In this document: in pieces, positions 18,949 to 27,277 of the stretch
Layout: every line of letters starts with the position of its first letter
Numbering within the stretch: the first letter of the stretch is position 1
Assembly: GCF_001598335.1 (NCBI RefSeq)
Contig: NZ_BCYT01000003.1
Span: 248,001 to 312,000 of the forward strand
From: Sphingobium abikonense NBRC 16140
GTDB taxonomy: Bacteria; Pseudomonadota; Alphaproteobacteria; Sphingomonadales; Sphingomonadaceae
Direction of reading: 5' to 3'
DNA length: 64,000 nt
Translations under genes and position numbers: made by a program
The notes under the pieces: model-generated
What the model was told of the DNA's origin: nothing
Databases searched by the model: none
The model's input: the letters and a program-made list of their open reading frames with translations, nothing else

Positions 18949-18967
18949 ACATTTCTGGAGGTGATGA

Positions 18968-20443
18968 TTGCTGGATAGACGGACATTCATGGGCTCGGCC
19001 GGGGTAGGGCTGGCCGGGCTTGTGTCGGGATGCGCCACGCGCACGCCCCAGGCGCCCGTCTCGACCGCGCCGGTTGCGGTCGATGGCTGGACCCGGCTCG
19101 ACCAGCGCCCGGCGCTGGACGTGGAAGTCAGTCCGTTGATCGACGACATCCAGAAACTCGCCTTTCGCTATTTCTGGGAAGTCACCGACGAAAAGACGGG
19201 CATGGCCCCCGACCGCTGGCCCACGCCCTCCTTCGTGTCCATCGCCGCGATGGGTTTTGCGCTGACCGCCTATCCGATCGGCGTCACCCATGGCTGGATC
19301 AGCCGCGCCGAAGCGCGCGAGCGCACGCTCACCACGCTGCAATTCCTCGCCGCCGCGCCGATGGGCAACCAGCGATCGGGCGTCAGCGGCTATCGCGGCT
19401 TCTTCTATCACTTCCTGGGGTCGACCAAGGGCTATCGCTTCTCGCTGTCGGAACTCTCGACCATCGACACCGCCCTGTTGATGGCGGGCGTCCTGTTCGC
19501 GCAAAGCTGGTTCGACGACCCGGTCGATGCCGACGAAGCGCGCATCCGCGATCTTGCCGAACAACTCTATCGCGCCGTCGAATGGAACTGGATCACCCCG
19601 CGCGCACCCTTCGTGTCGATGGGCTGGCATCCCGAAAGCGGGTTCATCCGCTCCGACTGGGAAATCTATAATGAAGGGATGATCCTCTATATATTAGGCA
19701 TGGGGTCGCCGACGCATCCATTGCGGGATGACACATGGAATGTGTGGAGCACCCAGTTCGAAAGCAGTTGGTCGTCGCGCTGGGGCGAACCGCATCTGCA
19801 TTTCGCGCCAATGTTCGGCCACCAATATAGCCATGTCTGGGTCGACTTCCGCGGCATCCAGGACCGGTTCATGACGCAGAAGGGCATCGACTATTTCGAA
19901 AACAGCCGCCGCGCCACCTATTGCCAACGCAATTATGCGATCGAAAATCCGGGCAACTGGGCAGGATATGGGCCGGACTGTTGGGGTCTGACCGCCTGCG
20001 ACGGGCCGGGCGATTTCAAGATGATGCTGGGCGGCAAGGAACGCGAATTCTACAGCTATTCCGCGCGCGGACCGGGCGAACGCGATGATGGCACGCTGGC
20101 CCCTACCGCGCTGCTGGGGTCGCTGCCCTTCGCGCCCGAAATCGTCGAGCCGACCGTGCAGGCCATGTATTTCCGCTATGGCGAGCAGCTTTACGACAAA
20201 TATGGTTTCCTCGACAGTTTCAATCCCACCATCGTCCGTCGCCCGCCACAGCCTTTCCGCCATGGCGAATTCCGCCTGGGCGTCGGCTGGGTCGACAAGG
20301 ATTATCTGGGCATCGACCAGGGGCCGATCGTCGCGATGATCGAAAATCACCGCACCGGCCTCATCTGGAACACGATGAAGAAAAATCCGCATATCCGGCG
20401 GGGCCTGCAACGGTCGGGCTTTACCGGCGGCTGGCTGGGATGA
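18968..20443 (+). CDS. GH144-like endo-beta-1,2-glucanase family lipoprotein (COG5368 'glucoamylase family')
   Basis: 491 residues from a TTG start, chosen because GGAGG lies six bases upstream and the next ATG gives no signal peptide. The N-terminus LDRRTFMGSAGVGLAGLVSGC is a twin-arginine lipoprotein signal with Cys near residue 22. The (alpha/alpha)6 domain shows the family marks RYFWEVTDEKTGMAPDRWP, ISRAEARERTLTTLQFL, SDWEIYNEGMILYILGMGS, FGHQYSHVWVDFRGIQD and CWGLTACDGP. Characterised GH144 members cut beta-1,2-glucan inside the chain. The substrate here is inferred from family membership. The ATGA at 20440-20443 couples it to the next gene. Confidence 0.85.
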   Translation: MLDRRTFMGSAGVGLAGLVSGCATRTPQAPVSTAPVAVDGWTRLDQRPALDVEVSPLIDDIQKLAFRYFWEVTDEKTGMAPDRWPTPSFVSIAAMGFALTAYPIGVTHGWISRAEARERTLTTLQFLAAAPMGNQRSGVSGYRGFFYHFLGSTKGYRFSLSELSTIDTALLMAGVLFAQSWFDDPVDADEARIRDLAEQLYRAVEWNWITPRAPFVSMGWHPESGFIRSDWEIYNEGMILYILGMGSPTHPLRDDTWNVWSTQFESSWSSRWGEPHLHFAPMFGHQYSHVWVDFRGIQDRFMTQKGIDYFENSRRATYCQRNYAIENPGNWAGYGPDCWGLTACDGPGDFKMMLGGKEREFYSYSARGPGERDDGTLAPTALLGSLPFAPEIVEPTVQAMYFRYGEQLYDKYGFLDSFNPTIVRRPPQPFRHGEFRLGVGWVDKDYLGIDQGPIVAMIENHRTGLIWNTMKKNPHIRRGLQRSGFTGGWLG

Positions 20444-23400
20444 CGCTGGCGACGCTCGCCTTCCTGCTCGCTGCCGCGCAGCCGGTCGCGGCCGAGGGGT
20501 TCGAACAGCCCGACCGCTGGACCGCCGCCGCGTCCGATGGCGTCGCGTCAAAAGTGTCGGCCGTGCCGGGAGACGATGGCCAGGCGCTCCGGCTCGATTA
20601 TGACTTCGGCTCGGTATCGGGCTATGCCTTTGCCGCGCGGACGCTGCCGATCGACTGGCCGGACAATTATGTCCTGCGGCTCAAGCTGCGGGGGAGGGGT
20701 GACGTCAACGACCTCCAGCTCAAATTCACCGATGCGTCGGGCGACAATGTCTGGTGGGTACAGAAACTCAATTTCCGCCCCTCGGCCCAATGGCAGGAAC
20801 TGCGTATTCGCCCGCGCGACCTGGAATTTGCCTGGGGGCCGACCAAGGACAAGAGCCTGCGCCGCACCGATCGCATGGAAATCGTGTTGGTGCGCGGCCG
20901 CGACGGGGGCAAGGGGCATGTCGAGATCGACGATTTGACGCTGGAACCGCTGCCGCCAGCGCCGCCGCCCTCATCCCCCAAAGCCAGCGACCCGGCCGTG
21001 CTGGATGGCGACAAATCGACTGCCTGGCATGGACGGGCCGGACAATCGCTGACGCTCGATCTGGGCGCGCCGCAGCGGCTGTCGGCGCTGTTGCTCGACT
21101 GGCAGGGCGCGGCGGCCTATCGGGTCGAAGGATCGCAGGACAAGCGCGCCTGGCAGACGCTGCGCGCCGTGGATGCCGGCGATGGCGGCCATGATCCGAT
21201 TGCGCTGCATGGCGCGGAGCCGCGCTATCTGCGCATCCGGATGATCGGCGAAGGCGCCCTCGCCGAAGTCGCGGTCAAGGATATCGACTGGGCGCCCACG
21301 CCCAATGATTTCATCAGTCGCCTGGCGAGCCAGGCGCCGCGCGGCCGCTATCCGCGCGGCTTTACAGAACAACCCTATTGGACGCTCGTTGGCACGGATG
21401 GCGGCGCGATCGCAGGCCTGATCGGCGAAGATGGCGCGATCGAGCCGGCCAAGGGCAGCTATTCGGTCGAACCCTTCCTCACCGTCAACGGCGCCCCGGT
21501 CGACTGGGCGGGCGTCACCACCAGCCAGAGCCTGGTCAACGGCTATCTTCCCATCGCCACCACCAGCTGGCAGGGGCAGGGCTGGACGCTGGAAAGTACC
21601 GCCTTCGCGCAGACGGAACCGGACGAGCCGCGCCTGCTGGGCCGCTGGCGCGTCCGTAACACAAGCGATCAGCCGCGCACCGTCACCCTCACGCTGGCGG
21701 TCCGTCCGTTTCAGGTGAACCCGCCCGCGCAATTTCTGGCGCAGCGCGGCGGCGTCAGTCCGATTTCCACGATCCGCTGGGACGGGTCGCGCCTCCATAT
21801 TCGCCAGCCCGGCCCGGTCGCGGGCGACCCGCCGGTCGATCGCTTGCTCACCCCCATGGTAACGCCGCAATCGGTCGGCATGGGCGGCTTTGACCAGGGC
21901 GCGCTGGCCACGCCCGAAAGCTTGCCATCGGCCACCCATGTGGAGGATGAGGCCCATATGGCGCAGGCGCGCCTCAGCTGGACGATGCGCCTGCCGCCGG
22001 GCGAAACGCTGGACATGCCGGTGGCCTTTGCCGGTTCGGCGCCTACCGATGTCGAGATGGCGCTGGCGCAGACCGCCGACCAGTGGCGGCAACGCCTCGG
22101 CAGCGTCACCATTCAGGTGCCGCCCGCCAAGCAGGAGCTGGTCGACACGCTGCGCACAGCGCTCGCCGATATTCTGATCAGCCGCGACGGTCCAGCGCTC
22201 AAGCCCGGCACCCGTTCCTATAATCGCAGCTGGATACGCGACGGCGCGATGATGTCGGACGCGCTGCTGCGCCTTGGCGTCAATGATCCGGCGATCGCCT
22301 TTGCCGACTGGTATGGCGGCCACCTCTTCGCCAATGGCAAGGTGCCATGCTGTGTCGATTTCCGGGGTGCGGATCCGGTGCCGGAAAATGACTCGCATGG
22401 CGAATATATCCACCTGCTGGCGCAACTGCACCGCTACACTGGCGACACTGCCCTGCTGGCGCGCCATTGGGACCGGCTGGACGCCGCGCGCCGCTATATG
22501 GACGGACTGCGCCTGTCCGAACGCACCGCCGCCAACCAGACGCCCGACCGTCAGATGCTTTACGGCCTTTTGCCGCCTTCGATCAGCCACGAAGCCTATT
22601 CGTCCAAGGCGCAATATAGCCTCTGGGACGATTTCTGGGGGCTGGCCGGCTATGACGGCGCGCTTTACGCCGCGCAGGTGCTGGGCAAGCCGCAAGCATC
22701 CGCCATCGCCGCGCAGCGCGACCAGTTTGCCGGCGACATCGTGAACGCTATCGACGCGGCGGCACAGCATTGGTCGATCGATTTCATCCCGGGCGCAACC
22801 AGCCTGGGGGATTTCGACGCCACCTCCACCACCATGGCGCTGGAGATCACGGCGCTGCAACCCCGGCTCGACCAGCGGCTGCTCCACAATACATTCGATC
22901 GCCAGTGGCGGCGCGTGACCAGTCGCGCCACATCGGCCGACTGGGACGATTACACCCCTTATGAACTGCGCAACGTGTCGGCCATGCTGCGCCTGGGCCA
23001 GCCGCAACGCGCGAATGATCTGCTCGCCATCTATATGCGCGATCGCCGCCCGGCCGGCTGGAACGCCTGGGCGGAAGTCGTAGGTCGAGAGCCGCGCGCC
23101 ATCCGCTTTCTGGGCGATCTGCCCCATGCCTGGGTCGCGTCCGACTATATCCGCGCCGCGCTCGACCTCTTTGCTTATGAGGACAAGGCGAGTGAGACGC
23201 TGGTGCTGGGCGCGGGCATGACCGGCGACTGGCTGACGGGGCAGGGGGTTCGCATCGACGGGCTGCGCACGCCCTATGGCGCCCTGGATCTGGCGATGGC
23301 GGGCAACGCCAAGCGGATGGCGGTGACGATCGGCGGCGGCGCGCGCCCGACCGGCGGTTTCGTCCTGCGCTGGCCCTTCGCCGGTGCGCCGCCAGCCACG

Positions 23401-23490
23401 CGGGTCAACGGTCGATCGGCGCAGTGGCAGGGCGATGCGCTGCGCCTGCCCGCCACCGGTAAGCCACAGCGCATCGTCATCGGCCGCTGA
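20440..23490 (+). CDS. Large secreted multidomain protein, putative (alpha/alpha)6-barrel glycoside hydrolase
   Basis: 1016 residues with a signal peptide (LATLAFLLAAAQPVAAEG). By eye: a beta-sandwich carbohydrate-binding-like domain (about 20-168), a discoidin/F5-8-type-C-like domain (about 185-290: AVLDGDKSTAWHGRAGQSL, SALLLDWQGA, PRYLRIRMIGEG), a large beta-sandwich (about 300-560) and a helical barrel (about 570-950) with YNRSWIRDGAMMSDALLRLG near 594, FRGADPVPENDSHGEYIHLL and WDDFWGLAGYDGALY near 729. Beta-sandwich plus (alpha/alpha)6 is the layout of GH15/GH63/GH94-like enzymes, but I cannot assign a family. It is translationally coupled to the GH144-like gene, so it should act on the same glycan. 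Confidence 0.8.
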   Translation: MTLATLAFLLAAAQPVAAEGFEQPDRWTAAASDGVASKVSAVPGDDGQALRLDYDFGSVSGYAFAARTLPIDWPDNYVLRLKLRGRGDVNDLQLKFTDASGDNVWWVQKLNFRPSAQWQELRIRPRDLEFAWGPTKDKSLRRTDRMEIVLVRGRDGGKGHVEIDDLTLEPLPPAPPPSSPKASDPAVLDGDKSTAWHGRAGQSLTLDLGAPQRLSALLLDWQGAAAYRVEGSQDKRAWQTLRAVDAGDGGHDPIALHGAEPRYLRIRMIGEGALAEVAVKDIDWAPTPNDFISRLASQAPRGRYPRGFTEQPYWTLVGTDGGAIAGLIGEDGAIEPAKGSYSVEPFLTVNGAPVDWAGVTTSQSLVNGYLPIATTSWQGQGWTLESTAFAQTEPDEPRLLGRWRVRNTSDQPRTVTLTLAVRPFQVNPPAQFLAQRGGVSPISTIRWDGSRLHIRQPGPVAGDPPVDRLLTPMVTPQSVGMGGFDQGALATPESLPSATHVEDEAHMAQARLSWTMRLPPGETLDMPVAFAGSAPTDVEMALAQTADQWRQRLGSVTIQVPPAKQELVDTLRTALADILISRDGPALKPGTRSYNRSWIRDGAMMSDALLRLGVNDPAIAFADWYGGHLFANGKVPCCVDFRGADPVPENDSHGEYIHLLAQLHRYTGDTALLARHWDRLDAARRYMDGLRLSERTAANQTPDRQMLYGLLPPSISHEAYSSKAQYSLWDDFWGLAGYDGALYAAQVLGKPQASAIAAQRDQFAGDIVNAIDAAAQHWSIDFIPGATSLGDFDATSTTMALEITALQPRLDQRLLHNTFDRQWRRVTSRATSADWDDYTPYELRNVSAMLRLGQPQRANDLLAIYMRDRRPAGWNAWAEVVGREPRAIRFLGDLPHAWVASDYIRAALDLFAYEDKASETLVLGAGMTGDWLTGQGVRIDGLRTPYGALDLAMAGNAKRMAVTIGGGARPTGGFVLRWPFAGAPPATRVNGRSAQWQGDALRLPATGKPQRIVIGR

Positions 23491-23491
23491 C

Positions 23492-24838
23492 CTATTCGAC
23501 GACAGCCTCGCCGCTGGTGGCAAAGTCCATCTGCTCGCCACCATCGGCGCTATAGCGCGGCCATTGCGGCAGGCCCGCGCCATTGGGATCGCCGCTCTTC
23601 ACGAAATTGGCCAGATAGCCGCTCATGATGCCGCCCATGCGATTGTCGCGCGGCGTGGTGGCCGCGCCATATTTGATGGCCTGCGTATCGAAGAAAAACG
23701 GGATGTCGGTCGCGTGATAGGCGTTGGTGCCGCCCACCGATGTCGCCACATAGGAAAAGCGGTAGGCGTAGGTTGGCATGCCGCGCCCGGCGAACAGCGC
23801 CGCCAGGTCGCGCGCGCCGGCGACCATCGGCCCGTCCGGCCCGCCAATGTCCGCGCTCGTCGCACCGATCATGACCGGGATTGCTGGCGCTTGGCCGCTT
23901 TCATGCGCGGCGATGACATCGACCGCGCTGCGGCCGTCGGTCACCGGACTGAAGAAATTCTCCATCTTCGCCAGGTTGAGGTCGCCCACCACCGCGCGGG
24001 CGGGCAGGGCGCGCAGCCTGGCCGCGGCGTCCGGCGCATCGGGCGCAATCCCCTGGCTTTCCCCGAACGCCACCGCCAGCCATTCCGCATCGGCAGGTGT
24101 CGATAGTGCGCCCGGCTTGCCATTCCCGCCGGACATGATGACGGCCCGGTCGAACAGCCCCTTGGCCAGCGGCGTCGTCATCAGCGCATGGACTGACCGG
24201 CCGCCCGCACTTTCGCCAACGATCGTTACCTGATCCGGGTCGCCGCCAAAGCCCGCGATGTTCCGCTGTACCCATTTGAGCGCCGCGATCTGGTCCAGCA
24301 GGCCGTAATTGACGCCCTGATCCTTGCCCAGCGCCGGGTGGCGGAACGTGCCAAAGCGCCCCAGCCTGTAGTTGAAGCTCACCACCATCACGCCTTGGCT
24401 GGCGATGGGCGCACCGCTATAGGTGGGCGGCGACGATCCGCCATTCACGAAACCGCCGCCATAGATCCACACCATGACCGGCAGCTTTCCCTTGGCGTCG
24501 GCCGGCTTCCAGATATTGAGGTACAGGCAATCTTCCGACGGCGTGGTGCCGAGCGGCGCCGCATCGCTGGGGAAGGGTTCCTGCATGCAGTCATTGCGAT
24601 AGGCCGTCGTTTCGCGCACCCCGCTCCAGCGCGCGGCGGGCTTGGGCGGCTGCCAGCGCAGCGCATCGACCGGCGGCGCGGCAAAGGGGATGCCCTTCCA
24701 GCTTTCGACACCGTCCGCGACACTGCCCTGCACCTTGCCATATTCGGTCGTCGCTACCGGAGCAGCGGCGCCCGCATGGGCTGGCATCACCATCGCCAAG
24801 CCCAGCATGGCGGCAAAAAATCCTTTGGTCCGCGTCAT
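23492..24838 (-). CDS. Type-B carboxylesterase/lipase, secreted
   Basis: 448 residues. Signal peptide FFAAMLGLAMVMPAHAGA. It has the type-B markers: GIPFAAPPVDALRWQPP, EDCLYLNIWKP, PVMVWIYGGGFVNGGSS (oxyanion hole) and the nucleophile elbow GESAGG (Ser near residue 210). A His in AYHATDIPFFF completes the triad. The third residue of the elbow run is Gly instead of the usual Ala. It abuts the 1016-residue gene tail to tail (stops at 23490 and 23492). It may deacylate substituted glycans for the carbohydrate block, or be unrelated; it is on the opposite strand. Confidence 0.9.
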   Translation of the reverse strand: MTRTKGFFAAMLGLAMVMPAHAGAAAPVATTEYGKVQGSVADGVESWKGIPFAAPPVDALRWQPPKPAARWSGVRETTAYRNDCMQEPFPSDAAPLGTTPSEDCLYLNIWKPADAKGKLPVMVWIYGGGFVNGGSSPPTYSGAPIASQGVMVVSFNYRLGRFGTFRHPALGKDQGVNYGLLDQIAALKWVQRNIAGFGGDPDQVTIVGESAGGRSVHALMTTPLAKGLFDRAVIMSGGNGKPGALSTPADAEWLAVAFGESQGIAPDAPDAAARLRALPARAVVGDLNLAKMENFFSPVTDGRSAVDVIAAHESGQAPAIPVMIGATSADIGGPDGPMVAGARDLAALFAGRGMPTYAYRFSYVATSVGGTNAYHATDIPFFFDTQAIKYGAATTPRDNRMGGIMSGYLANFVKSGDPNGAGLPQWPRYSADGGEQMDFATSGEAVVE

Positions 24839-24965
24839 ATATCGTCCTGTCCTGCTCCCCTGCGGCACACTATGCCCGCCCCGGACAGCGTTGCCAATGG
24901 CGCAGCGGTCGTAGGTCGGGCTGCCTCTCTTGCCCTGATCCCGGCGCTCGCCTAAAGGGGCGCTC

Positions 24966-25961
24966 ATGCCTCCCATGCCCGCCGCGTCCGTCTCGTCCGA
25001 CCTTACCGGTCGCGCGCTGTTCCCGCATCGGCATCTTCTGTCGATCGCGGACCTCAAACCCTGGGAAATCCGCTTCCTGCTGGACGAAGCGGAATATTGG
25101 GCGCAGGCGAACAAGGGCCAGGCGCGCAAACATGACGACCGGCTGGCCGGCATGACGCAGATCAACGCCTTTTTCGAAAACAGCACCCGCACCCTGCTGT
25201 CGTTCGAAATCGCGGGCAAGCGGCTGGGCGCGGATGTCGTCAACATGCACGCCGCGACCTCCAGCGTGAAGAAGGGCGAAACGCTGATCGACACGGCAAT
25301 GACGCTCAACGCCATGGCCGCCGACGTCATCGTCATCCGCCATGCCAGTTCGGGCGCGGTCGCCCTGATCGCGGACAAGGTCGATTGTCCCGTTCTCAAT
25401 GCCGGGGACGGCTGGCACCAGCATCCCACCCAGGCCCTGCTGGACGCGCTCACCATCCGCCGGCGCAAGGGCGGGTTTGAAGGCCTCGTGGTCGCGATCT
25501 GCGGCGATGTGCTGCACAGCCGCGTCGCCCGCTCCAACATGCTCTGCTTGGCGGCGCTGGGGGCGCAGGTCCGCGCCATCGCGCCGCCCACATTGCTGCC
25601 GCCGGAGGTGGAGATGCTGGGCGCCACCCCCTATAGCCGCATGGACGAAGGGCTGGATGGCGCGGACGTGGTGATGATGCTGCGGCTTCAGAATGAACGG
25701 ATGGACGGTGCCTTCATTCCTTCGGCCCGCGAATATCATGCGCTTTATGGCCTGACGCCCGAACGGCTGGCGATCGCCAAGCCCGATGCGCTGGTCATGC
25801 ACCCCGGCCCGATGAACCGGGGCGTGGAAATCACCAGTAGCGTTGCCGATCACCCGCAACGGTCGGCCATCACCGAACAGGTCGCCATGGGTGTCGCTGT
25901 CCGCATGGCCTGCCTCGACGTGCTGACCCGCAGCGCGCGTGGTGTGGAGGGATGGGCTTGA
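24966..25961 (+). CDS. pyrB: Aspartate carbamoyltransferase catalytic subunit
   Basis: 331 residues. It makes N-carbamoyl-aspartate from carbamoyl phosphate and aspartate, the committed step of pyrimidine synthesis. Signatures: [20 protein letters not shown] carrying the STRT carbamoyl-phosphate site, [17 protein letters not shown], and [15 protein letters not shown] (the aspartate-binding RLQ region). It ends in [13 protein letters not shown]. The sequence begins with a Pro/Ala/Ser-rich leader, so a start at 24975 is also possible. No pyrI regulatory-chain gene is nearby; the overlapping dihydroorotase-like gene is the expected partner in this class of ATCase. Confidence 0.96.
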   Translation: MPPMPAASVSSDLTGRALFPHRHLLSIADLKPWEIRFLLDEAEYWAQANKGQARKHDDRLAGMTQINAFFENSTRTLLSFEIAGKRLGADVVNMHAATSSVKKGETLIDTAMTLNAMAADVIVIRHASSGAVALIADKVDCPVLNAGDGWHQHPTQALLDALTIRRRKGGFEGLVVAICGDVLHSRVARSNMLCLAALGAQVRAIAPPTLLPPEVEMLGATPYSRMDEGLDGADVVMMLRLQNERMDGAFIPSAREYHALYGLTPERLAIAKPDALVMHPGPMNRGVEITSSVADHPQRSAITEQVAMGVAVRMACLDVLTRSARGVEGWA

Positions 25962-25990
25962 ACATCCCGACCATCAAAGAAGGGATGGGC

Positions 25991-27214
25991 ATGACCCTGC
26001 GCGCCATCGTCAATGGCAAGCTCGCCGATCCTGCCGCCGACGCGCTGCATGACGGCGTCGTCCTGATCAAGGGCGACCGGATTGTCGCGACCGGCCAGGT
26101 CGATGTGCCGGCCGATGCGGAGCGGATCGACGCGCGCGGCCTGGTCGTCGCACCGGGCCTGATCGACCTCGGCGTCTTTGCGACCGACAAGCCCGCCTTC
26201 CATTTCGGCGGCATCACCCGCGCTGCGCTGATGCCCGATCAGCGCGCGCCGCTCGATGATGTGGGCCTCATCCGTCAGGCAACGCGGGCGGGCAAGCCCG
26301 ATTTCTGGGTCCATCCCATCGCCGCCGCGACGCGCGGCCTGATGGGCACCGAAATGGCGGAAATGGGCCTCATGCAGGCGGCGGGCGCGAAGGCGGTCGG
26401 GACGGGCCGCCAGTGGATCGCCGATTCCGGCGTGATGCTGCGCGTGCTGACCTACGCCCATGGCCTTGGCCTGACGCTCATCGCCCATGCCGAAGATGGC
26501 GGCCTTACCGCCCGCGCCGTCGCCACCAGCGGCGAAACCGCGACACGCCTCGGCCTGCCGCACGCGCCGGCCTGCGCCGAGGCCATGGCGATCGCGCGCG
26601 ATCTGATGCTGGTGCGCGAAACCGGCGCCGCCATCCACTTCCGCCTCGTCACCACCCGCGCCGGCTTCGACCTCATCCGCGCGGCAAAGGCGGAAGGGCT
26701 GCGCGTCACCTGCGGCATCACGCCCGCCTATCTGTTCCTCAACGATCAGGCGGCGACCGATTTTCGCACCTTCGCGCGCCTGTCGCCGCCGCTGCGCCAT
26801 GAAGCCGATCGCCTCGCCAGCATCGCCGCCGTCGCCGACGGCACGGTCGATGTCATTACATCAGGCCATGATCCGCGCGGGCCGGAGGACAAGCGCCTGC
26901 CCTTCGCCGACGCAGCGCCAGGCATGGCGGGCGCGGAAACCTTGCTGGCGCTCTCGCTCAATCTGGTGCGCGAAGGCCATGTGTCGATCAACCGGCTGAT
27001 GACCCTGCTCTGCGCCAACCCCGCGAAAATCCTGGGCGTTGACGCGGGCAGCTTCACGCCGGGCAGCGCCGCCGACCTCATCCTGGTCGATCCCGACGCG
27101 CCATGGATCGTCGATTCATCGCGCATGGCGGCGTCGGCGGGCAACACGCCGTTCGACAAGCTGCCGGTGCAGGGCCGCGCCCGCCGCGTCATGAAGGGCG
27201 GGGCGTTCCTCTGA
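25991..27214 (+). CDS. Dihydroorotase-like protein lacking metal ligands (PyrC'/PyrX type)
   Basis: 407 residues from the ATG at 25991, which has AGAAGGG upstream; earlier in-frame starts at 25952 and 25985 exist and the first overlaps pyrB by ten bases. The amidohydrolase fold is clear (RAIVNGKLADP, VVAPGLIDLGVF, TLIAHAEDGG, ITPAYLFLND, ANPAKILGVD). The catalytic residues are not: the HxH of active dihydroorotase is replaced in GLIDLGVF, and later ligands read HFRL and SGHDPRGPEDK. Such pseudo-dihydroorotases form a structural complex with ATCase in pseudomonads. It is intact and coupled to pyrB, so non-catalytic partner is the best call. Confidence 0.88.
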   Translation: MTLRAIVNGKLADPAADALHDGVVLIKGDRIVATGQVDVPADAERIDARGLVVAPGLIDLGVFATDKPAFHFGGITRAALMPDQRAPLDDVGLIRQATRAGKPDFWVHPIAAATRGLMGTEMAEMGLMQAAGAKAVGTGRQWIADSGVMLRVLTYAHGLGLTLIAHAEDGGLTARAVATSGETATRLGLPHAPACAEAMAIARDLMLVRETGAAIHFRLVTTRAGFDLIRAAKAEGLRVTCGITPAYLFLNDQAATDFRTFARLSPPLRHEADRLASIAAVADGTVDVITSGHDPRGPEDKRLPFADAAPGMAGAETLLALSLNLVREGHVSINRLMTLLCANPAKILGVDAGSFTPGSAADLILVDPDAPWIVDSSRMAASAGNTPFDKLPVQGRARRVMKGGAFL

Positions 27215-27277
27215 CCAACTGCTGAGACTTTTGAGCCGGCCGAAGGCCGTTACCAACGGCGCGTTACTGACCAAAGA

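Noticed and set aside
20971-23583. 870-residue minus-strand ORF opposite the 1016-residue gene
   Set aside because: Arg/Ala/Gly/His-rich with no recognisable motif; the plus-strand frame has a signal peptide and coupled start, so the antisense frame is a shadow.
25991-27214. Dihydroorotase gene as a pseudogene
   Set aside because: The missing ligands are not accompanied by frameshifts or stops, and such dead partners of ATCase are known, so it is probably a working structural subunit.
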